NCBI RefSeq assembly: GCF_012221945.1
Contig: NZ_CP032549.1
Span: 3,472,001-3,536,000, forward strand
Reading direction: 5' to 3'
Length of the DNA: 64,000 nt
Source of the DNA: Glutamicibacter mishrai
Lineage (GTDB): Bacteria > Actinomycetota > Actinomycetes > Actinomycetales > Micrococcaceae
The notes under the pieces were generated by a model that saw only the letters and a list, made by a program, of their open reading frames with translations, was not told the DNA's origin and made no database searches. A program made the translations under genes and the position numbers. Shown piece by piece: positions 15,596-23,627 of this stretch (position 1 is its first letter; each line of letters starts with the position of its first letter).

Positions 15596-16236
15596 TAGAA
15601 GTTCAGAACCTTTTTCGCGGTGGCGACATCCATGCTTTCGTGGCGCCAGAGTTCGGTCTCGCTAATGAGCGAACGAGTTTCAGCTTTGTCGACGTATACG
15701 GTGCCGCTGAGATGGTCCGTTTCGTGCTGGACGATTCGTGCCTGCCATCCGCTAAATTCGCGCGTGTGTTTTTGTCCTGCGCGATCCTCATAAGTTGCCG
15801 TGATGTCAGCGGGACGTGTCACGACTCCTTGGAAGCCATCGAAGGACAGGCAGCCTTCGTAAAAGACTGCCTCACGGTCAGAGATGCTGGCGTAGGCAGG
15901 ATTGAAAATCTCCAAGTATTCGAGGGGTTCTCGTTCGCGCTCGGCCGCGATGGAGTCTGGAATCGGGTACAAGTCCTCAAGCACAGCGATCTGCAGCGGG
16001 ATACCGATTTGAGGCGCTGCCAGGCCCACGCCTGGAGCCTCGTACATGGTCTGACGCATGGCCTCCAGCAATTGATCAAGTACCGGCTTTTCTAGTTGCC
16101 CGGTATATTCGATGGCCTGTTGCCGAAGCACCGGGTGCCCAAGCTGAACGATAGGAACGACCAGGTTCTCATCCGCAGTGGCTAAAACTGAAAGAACTAG
16201 TTCTTGGATCTCGTGGTTGGTGTATTCGGGATTCAT
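15595..16236 (-). CDS. def: Peptide deformylase
   Basis: The enzyme removes the formyl group from the initiator methionine of new proteins using a metal ion. The 213-residue protein has all three motifs: GVGLAAPQIG (about 74-83), EGCLS (Cys is a metal ligand, about 128-132) and HETDH (the two His ligands and catalytic Glu, about 171-175). The N-terminal extension of about 30 residues is usual in actinobacteria. It overlaps the ZapE-like gene upstream by four bases and the methyltransferase downstream by its stop codon, so the three form a tight operon. Confidence 0.96.
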   Translation of the reverse strand: MNPEYTNHEIQELVLSVLATADENLVVPIVQLGHPVLRQQAIEYTGQLEKPVLDQLLEAMRQTMYEAPGVGLAAPQIGIPLQIAVLEDLYPIPDSIAAEREREPLEYLEIFNPAYASISDREAVFYEGCLSFDGFQGVVTRPADITATYEDRAGQKHTREFSGWQARIVQHETDHLSGTVYVDKAETRSLISETELWRHESMDVATAKKVLNF

Positions 16237-17282
16237 TGAGAAGCGGCGGTCCGTTCTAGATCGTGGCGGGTGAGCTGTGCTAATCGCGAAGCCAATCTTG
16301 CCTTCTCGGTGGCGTGGAGCATGTGCCCCAAGGCGGCTAAGTCGTCCTCTGCGTACAAATGAACTTCGACGTCCTTGTCATAGAACACGTCAATGAGGTT
16401 TGCCAGGCGACGTTCTTCGTCCATTGGCATTGTTTCACTCGATGGTATTTCAGTGATGTGCCATCGCGAATAGCGGGTCGCAAGTTCGAGGTAGTCAGCG
16501 GTATTGCGCCGGGTTCTGCAGATCTGGTCGAAGGTTATCCAGATGCAGCCGTCGGTCAGATGGGCTGGGCCGATGCGGTCATAGCCGATTTCAATCCATG
16601 TTTCTGTCGCGGTGACAGGAATTGTCCGGGGGACCAGGTTCAGCGTGCCCTTGGCGAAGCCTTGCGCGTCGTTGGGCGAGCCGCTGATAAGACGATAGTC
16701 CTGCTCATGGTCGAGCTTGAAGATCTCGAAGCCATGACGAATTATCTCAATGATCGGTTTGACCAGGTGGTGAAAGGTATCGTCGTCGAGCAGATTTTCA
16801 GGCTCATAGTTGGAGGTGGTCACTAATTGGATCTCGTGCTGTTGGCAGAACTTGATCAGCTTTCCCATCAACATGGCATCGCCAGGTTCAGTGCAGTGGA
16901 ATTCGTCGAAGATGAGTACCTGGATGCCGGCTAGTTCCCGTTCGAGGCCTTGGGAAAAAATTGCACCAAGTGGCTGGCCTGGTTCGCGGTTTTTGGGGGA
17001 GTTCAATTGGTGAAAGAACTCGTGGAAATGAAAGCGGCGGGTACGCGACGACGGCAGATGTGTCATCAATGCATTGGTGATGATAGTTTTCCCGCGACCC
17101 GGTGGTCCATAGATATATACGCCTTGTCGGCTGTTGCGGGCAGATGCACCGAGTGATTCGCCTAGAACGTTGATGAGCTGTTGCTGGGTTGGATCGGCGT
17201 TGATTCCATCCATGGAAAGTGAATCCAGGATCTGTCCGGCCAGGACGTTGCTAGCCAATTTACGTGACGACGGGGTGGGCAT
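16233..17282 (-). CDS. zapE: ZapE/AFG1-like ATPase
   Basis: A 349-residue P-loop ATPase of the AFG1 family. Walker A is GPPGRGKTI (about 60-68), Walker B is VLIFDEFHCTEPGDAMLMG (about 118-136), and sensor TTSNYEPENLL follows. In E. coli, ZapE acts at the division septum and affects FtsZ; in mitochondria AFG1 takes part in membrane-protein quality control. The role in actinobacteria is not established. It is the first gene of a minus-strand operon with def and the rRNA methyltransferase. The promoter must lie in 17283-17400. Confidence 0.88.
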   Translation of the reverse strand: MPTPSSRKLASNVLAGQILDSLSMDGINADPTQQQLINVLGESLGASARNSRQGVYIYGPPGRGKTIITNALMTHLPSSRTRRFHFHEFFHQLNSPKNREPGQPLGAIFSQGLERELAGIQVLIFDEFHCTEPGDAMLMGKLIKFCQQHEIQLVTTSNYEPENLLDDDTFHHLVKPIIEIIRHGFEIFKLDHEQDYRLISGSPNDAQGFAKGTLNLVPRTIPVTATETWIEIGYDRIGPAHLTDGCIWITFDQICRTRRNTADYLELATRYSRWHITEIPSSETMPMDEERRLANLIDVFYDKDVEVHLYAEDDLAALGHMLHATEKARLASRLAQLTRHDLERTAASQ

Positions 17283-17600
17283 AGCTAAATTTTGCCATTC
17301 TCCGGTGTGCCATCCAATTCAAGCGGTTGTAGATCAACGCTAAATCCGTACTCAGCCGGTTGGTTAGATTCAAGTTGGATTCAATAATGACTAGTCAGCT
17401 CTTGAATCAGTCAACTCCAAATGGATGATTTATTTAGGGGAGTGATATCAAAGCTAAGTGCCAAGTGGTCCAACCTGGTGATTTTTGTGACTACCTATCG
17501 CTTTTGCTGCCGGTGAGTTCATAATGGACACACTCACCAAACCGGCCATTGGCGACCGGTGGTTTGCGGAGTTGGGCAAGTCGTTCAGGAAGTGATTGCG
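17283..17600. other. Divergent intergenic region between zapE and arsR-like gene
   Basis: These 318 bases must hold the promoters of the zapE operon (leftward) and the ArsR gene (rightward). A possible 23-codon ORF, ATG 17524 to TGA 17595, encodes MDTLTKPAIGDRWFAELGKS plus FRK and has GGTGAG eight bases upstream. An imperfect inverted repeat CAAACCGG...CCGGTGGTTTG (about 17539-17570) lies inside it. Nothing else is recognisable. Confidence 0.5.
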
Positions 17601-17963
17601 ATGACTAGTGAATATGGCGTCCCGAGGGCGCAAGCGGGAATCATATCGAGTGATTTGCTGGATATGACCGTCGTAGTGCTCAAGACCTTATCTGACCCAT
17701 TGCGCCTTCAGATGCTTTGGGCTTTGTGTGACGATGACCTGACGCTGTCCGAGTTATCGCAGTTGATTGGCGTTAGCCCATCGGTTGCTAGTCAGCTGCT
17801 GGCGCGGATGAGAACCGCTGGGGTTCTGCAAACGAAAAAGACCGGACGCCACGTAATCTATTCAATGCACGACGAGCTGTCCCGCCAATTCATCCGGCAG
17901 ATGCTGGACTTTGCGGCCCATCGGCTGGAACTCCAGGATGGCCCGGTGGCCAGTCAGGATTGA
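17601..17963 (+). CDS. ArsR-family winged-helix transcriptional regulator
   Basis: A 120-residue protein with an ArsR winged helix: VLKTLSDPLRLQMLWALCDD, then the recognition region SELSQLIGVSPSVASQLLARMRTAGV, then the wing KKTGRHVIYSM. No canonical metal-binding ELCVCDL motif is present in helix 3 (here LCDDDLTLSEL), so arsenic sensing cannot be assumed. ATG 17601 is used because AGGAAGTG lies seven bases upstream. A larger frame starts further up without support. It stands beside the dif-like site, 1.2 kb from an ACR3-related transporter on the other strand, which may or may not be its target. Confidence 0.82.
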   Translation: MTSEYGVPRAQAGIISSDLLDMTVVVLKTLSDPLRLQMLWALCDDDLTLSELSQLIGVSPSVASQLLARMRTAGVLQTKKTGRHVIYSMHDELSRQFIRQMLDFAAHRLELQDGPVASQD

Positions 17964-18530
17964 TGCCACTTAACTTAATGCTTGGTGACCAGATCTGACT
18001 GCTTCCGCAGCCATTATCAGTAAGCCGATAATCTACATTATGTAAAGTAGTGGAGATCTGACCCTTCCCCAACTGGCTGATTTGGTGCCTTCCTTGCGCA
18101 CCAAAGCATGGTAGATCGTTACCAAGGCTGGCCGTTCACTGGCTTATGTATTGCTTGGTCGATAGCCGGAAGGCGATGCGCCAACTTGCCGTATGAGGAT
18201 TGAACTTCATGAACTTTCGGATTCGAACCCGAGCGACTGGGCCAAGACGGCGATACAGATGTCAGACGCTTCGAGCCTTTTCTGGGCTTTGAGCATTCGC
18301 CAATTAGTGAGGTCGGTAATTGGTGGTGTGCCAGCTGCCTCTCAAAATCGTTGTGCACGGATCGTTTGTGGCATATTTGATGCCCATGCCAGTTCTCGCA
18401 TTTCTGGGGGTCTACTCTGGCGTTTCGTGCATGAGGTCAACGACCGAGTTACCGCAAGTTCTCGGATAGGCTGGAATGGACTCGTATTTGAGTCGCTCTC
18501 CCCCGAATTTTTAAGGACTGACTCCAACAC
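17964..18530. other. Gene-free region containing the dif-like site
   Basis: These 567 bases contain no convincing gene. The dif-like site is at 18021-18048, flanked at about 30-base distance by a 9-base direct repeat AGATCTGAC (17991-17999 and 18054-18062). Open frames across 18119-18530 on both strands have no family features, no ribosome site and codon use unlike the neighbours. The region may be decayed coding DNA. Confidence 0.6.
18021..18048. other. dif: Chromosome dimer resolution site dif (XerC/XerD target)
   Basis: The 28-base site contains GCCGATAAT, a variable centre, and ACATTATGT followed by AAAGT. From memory, the published actinobacterial dif consensus has CCGATAAT-NN-ACATTATGTCAAGT with a TT(C/G)(A/G) lead. 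This site matches about 25 of 28 positions, including the whole XerD arm except one base. XerC/XerD recombine dif to separate chromosome dimers at the replication terminus. Gene orientation reverses on either side, as expected there. A dif copy used by an integrated element is the main alternative. Confidence 0.82.
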
Positions 18531-18992
18531 ATGTCTCCAAGCTCCCTTTACCGAACGATCGCGCGTGCAGAAGCTGTCACTTGGACATTATTGATTGTGG
18601 CGATGATTCTGAAATATGGAATCAAAGTAGGCGACTGGCCGGTTTCCATCGCAGGGTTCATCCATGGGTTCGTGTTCCTGACCTACATCGTGGCTGCCAT
18701 TTTGGTTGGAATGAATCAGCGTTGGAGCAAGGTACTCATACTTGGAGCGGCCGCGACATCGGTAATTCCGTTCTTGACGATCCCCTTTGACAAGTGGCTT
18801 GAGCGCAAGGGAAAGCTTGTTGGCCCTTGGCGCAAGGAAGCTAGCGACCATCCAGCCGATCAGCGATGGACCGATTCGACGATGCGTTGGCTTGTTGCCC
18901 GGCCGATGCTGACATCGATTACCCTCTTTGTCGTGATCGTTGCTGTCTTCTCGACCATGCTCGTCATGGGTCCTCCTGGCGGTCGCGGGTAA
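18531..18992 (+). CDS. DUF3817 integral membrane protein
   Basis: A 153-residue protein with three to four hydrophobic helices (AVTWTLLIVAMILKYGI, SIAGFIHGFVFLTYIVAAIL, SKVLILGAAATSVIPFL and SITLFVVIVAVFSTML). It carries the DUF3817 pattern: an N-terminal RTIARAEAVTW, the HGFVFLTY segment, and a loop with FDKWLERKG. The function of the family is unknown. The ATG has AAGGA 13 bases upstream, further than ideal. It is transcribed rightward, away from the dif-like site, and converges with the transporter gene. Confidence 0.82.
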   Translation: MSPSSLYRTIARAEAVTWTLLIVAMILKYGIKVGDWPVSIAGFIHGFVFLTYIVAAILVGMNQRWSKVLILGAAATSVIPFLTIPFDKWLERKGKLVGPWRKEASDHPADQRWTDSTMRWLVARPMLTSITLFVVIVAVFSTMLVMGPPGGRG

Positions 18993-19126
18993 GCATTCTG
19001 CTCGAACTATTCCAGGGCGGTCCAGACGTAACGGACTGAGCTGGGCAATGTTTCGTGAACGACCTATCCAGTCAATCCCAAGGATTCCGGGTAGGTTGTT
19101 TTCTATTTCGTCAGCTGTTCAGCCTG

Positions 19127-20104
19127 TTAGGTCGACGTCGATTTGATCAAGATGGGGATCGCCTTGATCATCACGAGCATAGCCAAGAGTTCCACTAGGG
19201 TCTGTGTGACTACAACAGACGATGCCAGCGAAAACTCTGGTGGCAAAGCCAACGCAATGGGAAGCACGACCAAGGAATTGCGTGTAACGCCACTGAAGGC
19301 GAGCGCCCGCAGAGCCGGGGCAGGAAGTCTATAGGATCTGCCAACGATGTAGGCGAAGAATGCCGCTAACGGTACGAAGGCACCGAAGAGGATTGCTGCT
19401 CCTACCAGTGCTTCGAAATGTGTCGATACCGAATGGATCTGGGAGCCGACGACACAAAACAGTGTCCCCATCATGGCCGGAACCATGCACAACTCTGCGC
19501 TGTGGGAGACGTATCTGATAACTGAATGCTTCTTGGCGAACACTTGTGTTGACCACGCAAGCGCCAACGGGATGAGAATAAGCAGTATCAGGGCTTCGAT
19601 AAACGGCTCGGGTGAAAATATCTCCATCGGTGACTTCCCCGCAATGAAGTACATGTAGACGGGGATCAACATCATTTGAACCACCAGCAGCAGTGGAGTT
19701 GCCGCAAGAAGTTTCTGGTTCGCTCCCCCAGCCAGACCTGAAAAGACAATGACATAGTCAACACAGGGTGCTAGCAGAACGAGCGCGACTCCGATAAGAA
19801 CAGCTTGACCAGCCACGAGTAATCTAGACAAAGCGAACACCAGAGCTGGGACGGCAATGAAGTTGGTGACCATCAAGGCAAAGATGAATCTGAGATCCTT
19901 GAGACCCTGAAGAGCCGTGGTCAGAGGCATGCTCAAGAACGTGATGTAAAGCAAAAGGCCCAAGAACGGAGTGATGAGAAAGCCCAGCTGGTCACTTAGC
20001 GATGGCAGGGCGATGCCAAGTGCGCTGCCGGCTGCGATGGACACCAAATAGAGCAAGATCTGTTGTCTGTTCATCCACTCCGTGAACGATGGCAAGAACG
20101 TCAC
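19127..20104 (-). CDS. ACR3 / bile acid:sodium symporter-family transporter (arsenic-resistance-like)
   Basis: A 325-residue membrane protein with about ten helices. The key segment is LLAPCVDYVIVFSGLAGGAN (about 110-129), which matches the branch of the BASS superfamily annotated as arsenic resistance protein. The Cys lies where ACR3 carries its essential Cys. The rest is also typical (FITPFLGLLLYITFLSMPL, FSGVTRNSLVVLPIALALP). It may extrude arsenite, but no arsenate reductase is nearby and the ArsR protein at 17.6 kb lacks the usual arsenic site, so the substrate is uncertain. It is transcribed divergently from the DUF3054 gene. Confidence 0.75.
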   Translation of the reverse strand: MTFLPSFTEWMNRQQILLYLVSIAAGSALGIALPSLSDQLGFLITPFLGLLLYITFLSMPLTTALQGLKDLRFIFALMVTNFIAVPALVFALSRLLVAGQAVLIGVALVLLAPCVDYVIVFSGLAGGANQKLLAATPLLLVVQMMLIPVYMYFIAGKSPMEIFSPEPFIEALILLILIPLALAWSTQVFAKKHSVIRYVSHSAELCMVPAMMGTLFCVVGSQIHSVSTHFEALVGAAILFGAFVPLAAFFAYIVGRSYRLPAPALRALAFSGVTRNSLVVLPIALALPPEFSLASSVVVTQTLVELLAMLVMIKAIPILIKSTST

Positions 20105-20245
20105 GCTCCAATATCGGTGCTATTAATAACGGTAGTTCGCGGGCCAAAGTCTCGGAAGCTCCCCCAAGAAGCTGTGTTGGAAGCAACAGAGTCTTTGGCC
20201 CGTTGGACGCAATTAGTTCTATGTCTGCTTCTCTATCATGAGTAC

Positions 20246-20629
20246 ATGAAGCAAAGTTTGAGCAAGTGGCCGTGGCTGGCAGTTATAGACGCAGTCCTCA
20301 TCATCCTTTTCGCCCTACTGGGTCGCAGGGAACACGAGCACGGGCTTGGGATAGGTGGAATTTTCGTTACCGCCCTTCCATTCCTCGTTGCTTATGTACT
20401 CATGACAGTGCTCTCGCGCCCCTGGCTGACGATTAATAAGATCTGGCCTACAGGCTTACTTGTCTGGCTAGGCACGGTTGTCCTCGGGATGGCGCTGAGA
20501 CTTCTGATGGGCAAAACTGCGGCCATCTCGTTCGTCATCGTCACCTTGATTGTTCTCGGAGTGTTCCTGCTAGGCCGACGTGGCATCAGCTTGTTGATCG
20601 CCAAGCGATCACAGCAGCAAAAGGCCTAG
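20246..20629 (+). CDS. DUF3054 membrane protein
   Basis: A 127-residue protein with four hydrophobic segments and the DUF3054 features: an N-terminal AVIDAVLIILFALLGRREHEHG, then WPTGLLVWLGTVVLGMALRLLMG. The function is unknown. ATG 20246 is chosen because homologues start just before the first helix. An upstream in-frame extension to 20063 overlaps the divergent transporter gene and lacks hydrophobic or family content. Its last 21 bases overlap the end of the convergent gene at 20609. Confidence 0.82.
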   Translation: MKQSLSKWPWLAVIDAVLIILFALLGRREHEHGLGIGGIFVTALPFLVAYVLMTVLSRPWLTINKIWPTGLLVWLGTVVLGMALRLLMGKTAAISFVIVTLIVLGVFLLGRRGISLLIAKRSQQQKA

Positions 20630-21151
20630 CCCGTACGATGCGGCAGCGACCAGGCCGCTGGAGAAGGTACCCAAGATAAATTGTTCGGCAGCGCGGTGGT
20701 CTTTCAATTCGGAGAACCGTCCGAGACCCTTTATGGCCAGAACGACCGCGATGCCTTCTGGCCAGCCGGCCCATAATGTGCTGACAATAGCTGCTCGCTC
20801 CAAGAGTCCGATCCATAGCCCGCCTCGAAGCGGAGATGGATCGGACTCTTCTTTGTTAAGCTCAGAATCATTCTTGGCGGCAAGCCGGAAGACGAGTTCG
20901 GTGAATGGTCCGCCAAAACTTACTGCGAAGATGCCTGAGAGCATCACAACGTGGAACGCCGGACCTTGGGCAGGCAGGCCAGTTGAGCCAGACGCCGCCG
21001 AGAGTACTGCAGAAGAAGCGGCCAAGAGGCCGGAGATCACGATGAGAACTTCGCGCCACCGTGCTCGATTGCCTATTGCATAACCAAGGTATGCGGCGAG
21101 GCAAGACAATACCGTAGCTAGGCTCAGGCACCCCCAGGCAATCCAGAACAT
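20609..21151 (-). CDS. Membrane protein partner of SatD-like gene, unknown function
   Basis: A 180-residue protein with about five hydrophobic helices (CLSLATVLSCLAAYLGYAI, REVLIVISGLLAASSAVLS, VVMLSGIFAVSFGGPFTELV, IVSTLWAGWPEGIAVVLAI and the C-terminal LVAAASYGLGLLLL). No known motif is visible. Its start codon directly abuts the stop of the SatD-like gene, so the two are translated from one message and probably work together. It converges on the DUF3054 gene with a 21-base overlap. Confidence 0.78.
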   Translation of the reverse strand: MFWIAWGCLSLATVLSCLAAYLGYAIGNRARWREVLIVISGLLAASSAVLSAASGSTGLPAQGPAFHVVMLSGIFAVSFGGPFTELVFRLAAKNDSELNKEESDPSPLRGGLWIGLLERAAIVSTLWAGWPEGIAVVLAIKGLGRFSELKDHRAAEQFILGTFSSGLVAAASYGLGLLLL

Positions 21152-21748
21152 CTATGACTCCCCTAGCATTTTGAGCTGGCGAGTCAGTGACTTTGCTGCC
21201 TCGTCCATCATTCGATTCGCCTCAAACCATAGCGCGGCGGACAGACGAGATGAGACTGCCTGCTGCGTGATACCCAATTCCTTTGCGATCTGCTGCTGAG
21301 TCAATCCTTCATCTGCCAAAGTGCCAGCCTCCCAGGCAGTAGCCCTGCGCTTGGAGACTATGCAGGCGGTTAATTGAAGCTCAGCTTCCAGCCTTGTGGC
21401 TTCGTGGGATGGACCATGAACAGCAAGATGGGCGTTGGTGTTCTTGGAACGCTCTACTGCAACCCGTGCGTATTCGAAGGCAGGCCCGCGGCCTGCCCTT
21501 GTCTCTTTGGGCAGCGGCGTTTCAACCTGCCCAAATCCTAGACCGACGCTCCAATCCCCTGATGCCGCCATCATGACGGCCAAACGAATCGCTTCCGAAG
21601 CATCGTCCAAGACCGCTTGAACCTCATCACCAGCGGTACGCTGGAAGGGACGGACGACCGGAACAGTCGCGTTGGCCTGCTCAATGAGCGTTTGTACTTT
21701 GTCTTCCGATGATCGGGAGCGACGCTGGTCGATGGTCAGAACAATCAT
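21152..21748 (-). CDS. SatD-like protein with C-terminal helix-turn-helix
   Basis: A 198-residue protein that starts MIVLTIDQRRSRSSEDKVQT and has a C-terminal helix-turn-helix GLTQQQIAKELGITQQAVSS (about 155-174). This plan matches the SatD family, named after an acid-tolerance gene of Streptococcus mutans. The middle (SGDWSVGLGFGQVETPLP, then RGPAFEYARVAVERS) fits the family. The ATG at 21748 lies six bases after a TATACT box, so the message is probably leaderless. A longer frame to 21841 would run back through the promoter. The protein may be a regulator coupled to its membrane partner. Confidence 0.78.
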   Translation of the reverse strand: MIVLTIDQRRSRSSEDKVQTLIEQANATVPVVRPFQRTAGDEVQAVLDDASEAIRLAVMMAASGDWSVGLGFGQVETPLPKETRAGRGPAFEYARVAVERSKNTNAHLAVHGPSHEATRLEAELQLTACIVSKRRATAWEAGTLADEGLTQQQIAKELGITQQAVSSRLSAALWFEANRMMDEAAKSLTRQLKMLGES

Positions 21749-21782
21749 GGAACAAGTATAAAACATAGTAGAGATAAATACT
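21749..21782 (-). promoter_or_regulatory. Leaderless promoter of the satD-like operon with flanking repeat
   Basis: On the minus strand TATACT is followed by exactly six bases and then ATG, which puts the transcription start on the A of the start codon. AGTAT and ATACT form an inverted pair around the AT-rich core (21757-21782), a possible site for self-regulation by the helix-turn-helix protein. Confidence 0.5.
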
Positions 21783-21909
21783 AATTTTAAAGCTTGTATA
21801 ACTGTAGTTGTGATTATTGCTCGGACTCGCTCGGGCCGCATTTTCGACTAGAGTTGAAACTAAGTTATTGGTCTTCAGTTCGGGGACTCACGTAGTGAAA
21901 GGCTCAGCA

Positions 21910-22191
21910 ATGGTTACTGCATTTGTCATGATTCAGACGGCAACGGACAGCATTCCGGAGTGCGCTCAGCAGATATCCGCAATTTCCGGCATTAGCGAGG
22001 TCTATTCCGTCGCCGGCGATTGGGACCTGATCGCAGTAGCCCGCGTGCACAAGCATGAGGACCTGGCGGAAGTTATCGCCAATAAGCTTTCCAAGATTCC
22101 AGGCATCCGTGGAACGCAGACGCATATCGCATTCCGGGCTTATTCGGATCATGACCTTGAAGCGGCCTTTTCCCTGGGGCTGGACGACTAG
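21910..22191 (+). CDS. Lrp/AsnC-type ligand-binding (RAM) domain protein
   Basis: A 93-residue stand-alone RAM domain, MVTAFVMIQTATDSIPECAQ through VYSVAGDWDLIAVARV to GTQTHIAFRAYSDHDLEAAF. It is the part of Lrp/AsnC regulators that binds amino acids and oligomerises. The DNA-binding half is missing by design; such single-domain proteins are widespread in actinobacteria near trpD and ctaE (compare Rv2324-type or the Rv2191 neighbourhood, from memory). GAAAGG lies seven bases before the ATG. A GTG 15 bases upstream, with GGGGA, is an alternative start. Confidence 0.85.
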   Translation: MVTAFVMIQTATDSIPECAQQISAISGISEVYSVAGDWDLIAVARVHKHEDLAEVIANKLSKIPGIRGTQTHIAFRAYSDHDLEAAFSLGLDD

Positions 22192-22205
22192 CCTTCCCTC
22201 ACTTG

Positions 22206-22259
22206 CAAGGACGGGTTCTGGTTGCAGCTTGTATGAGCTGCAACCAGAACCCGTCCTTG
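22206..22259. terminator. 24 bp bidirectional terminator between Lrp-like gene and trpD
   Basis: A perfect 24 bp stem (CAAGGACGGGTTCTGGTTGC... and its complement) with the 6-base loop tgtatg, followed by TTT on the plus strand. It lies 15 bases beyond each convergent stop codon. Confidence 0.85.
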
Positions 22260-22273
22260 TTTAATCCGGAGTG

Positions 22274-23341
22274 CTACTCCCCCACGATTTGCTGCGTCGT
22301 TTTCGCCCAATTCTCAAGGACGGTCTTAGCTGCGCCGGAATCTATCGAGTTGGCGGCCTTTTGGAACGCGATCTTCATGCGCTCATCGAAACTACCCTCG
22401 CTGGATTCGTCGTAGGCAACCATTCCTGCCGCGGCGTTGAGCAATACGGCATCGCGAACCGGACCTTCTGCTCCCGAAACGATCTGCCTGACAACCTCAG
22501 CGTTATGTAGAGCGTCTGCTCCGCGCAACTGCTCGATGGTTGCCCGCGAGATTCCTAGATCCTGAGCATCGAAAGTGAACTCGTTGACACGCCCATCGCG
22601 GACTTCCCATACGCGATTGGCGGAGGTTGTTGTGAGCTCGTCCAAGCCGTCATCTCCGCGGAATACCAGGCCACGGGAGTCGCGGCTGGCCAGGACGCCA
22701 GCCATGATCGGAGCCATGACCAAGTCCGAGCAGCCGATGGCGGATGAACTGGGCAATGCCGGGTTGGTCAGCGGCCCCATGAAGTTGAATGCAGTGGGCA
22801 CGCGAAGCTGACGCCGAGCGACGGCGACGTGACGCATTGACGGGTGGAAGACATTGGCGAAGCAGAACGCAATTCCAACCTTGTTATAGACCTCTACAAG
22901 CCTCTCGATTGGTACATCCAGTCGCACGCCCAGAGCTTCGAGAACATCCGCTGACCCCGAAGAGGACGATGAGGCCCGGTTACCGTGTTTAACTATGTTG
23001 ATGCCGGCGCCCGCGCACACCAGAGTGGCCATCGTCGAGATATTCACGGTGTTCTGTCGGTCACCACCAGTTCCCACAATGTCCAGTGTTTGTGCCTGGA
23101 TGCTCAGCGGCTTGGCGTTGGCAACCATGGAATCAACGAGACCGGTGAGCTCGGCAACGGTTTCGCCCTTCGAGCGCAAGGCAACAAGGAACCCAGCGAT
23201 TTGTACATCGCTCGCCTCGCCACTCATGATCTCATTCATGGCCCACGCTGCCTGAACGCGGCTGAGATCGCCACCGCCGATCAGGGTGGCCAAGAGATCT
23301 GGCCAGGTTGGGAACTTTTCGTTTTCAAGGCTCGTTGACAC
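22274..23341 (-). CDS. trpD: Anthranilate phosphoribosyltransferase
   Basis: TrpD transfers phosphoribose from PRPP to anthranilate, the second committed step of tryptophan synthesis. The 355-residue protein has the PRPP-binding GTGGD motif in [17 protein letters not shown], then [20 protein letters not shown] with the catalytic-loop residues, and [21 protein letters not shown] 23341 ([17 protein letters not shown]) is preferred to an open extension of 89 codons because family members begin here. The other trp genes are not adjacent, as is normal in actinobacteria, where trpD sits beside ctaE (Rv2192c/Rv2193). No Trp-codon leader was found upstream. Confidence 0.94.
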   Translation of the reverse strand: MSTSLENEKFPTWPDLLATLIGGGDLSRVQAAWAMNEIMSGEASDVQIAGFLVALRSKGETVAELTGLVDSMVANAKPLSIQAQTLDIVGTGGDRQNTVNISTMATLVCAGAGINIVKHGNRASSSSSGSADVLEALGVRLDVPIERLVEVYNKVGIAFCFANVFHPSMRHVAVARRQLRVPTAFNFMGPLTNPALPSSSAIGCSDLVMAPIMAGVLASRDSRGLVFRGDDGLDELTTTSANRVWEVRDGRVNEFTFDAQDLGISRATIEQLRGADALHNAEVVRQIVSGAEGPVRDAVLLNAAAGMVAYDESSEGSFDERMKIAFQKAANSIDSGAAKTVLENWAKTTQQIVGE

Positions 23342-23590
23342 AAATGAAAGCCTATCGAGCAAGCAGTCGCAGACCCAATTCATGTCATCGATTGATGTGT
23401 CACAAGTCGCTAGAAACCTAGTATTTCTGGGGATAAATAGGGCACATGAGCGTTGCATAAATGAATGTTTCACGAGACTCGCCGAATCAAGCTCTACGAA
23501 TTGTAGAAAGAGTTTTCTACGTACTTCCGCGTGTTTCCGCGGTTGTTGTCGATGTGTGGCGCAAAAAACCTCCGACAACGCCTTTCTGCA

Positions 23591-23627
23591 TTGGTATCTG
23601 AGGGGCATTTAGAGACATAATGTCAGT
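23591..23627 (+). promoter_or_regulatory. Leaderless promoter of ctaE
   Basis: CATAAT at 23616-23621 is followed by six bases and GTG 23628, which places the transcription start on the start codon. TTGGTA at 23591-23596 is a candidate -35 with a long 19-base spacer. Confidence 0.45.

Noticed and set aside
18215..18240. tRNA-like T-arm sequence (ggattcgaacccgag) in the gene-free region near dif
   Set aside because: It resembles a tRNA T-arm on the minus strand, but the 5 bp stem does not form with the correct loop and no acceptor, anticodon or D arm could be found around it.
18193..18594. 133-codon plus-strand open frame upstream of the DUF3817 gene
   Set aside because: It overlaps the start of DUF3817 in another frame, lacks a ribosome site and has an unremarkable composition. 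It is probably chance or decayed sequence.
20063..20245. Longer start for the DUF3054 gene
   Set aside because: The extra 61 codons overlap the divergent transporter gene and encode no membrane or family sequence.
23342..23608. 89-codon N-terminal extension of trpD, or a tryptophan leader peptide
   Set aside because: The extension is Cys/Arg-rich with no family similarity and includes the presumed promoter. Only a single Trp codon occurs in it, so no Trp attenuator is supported.
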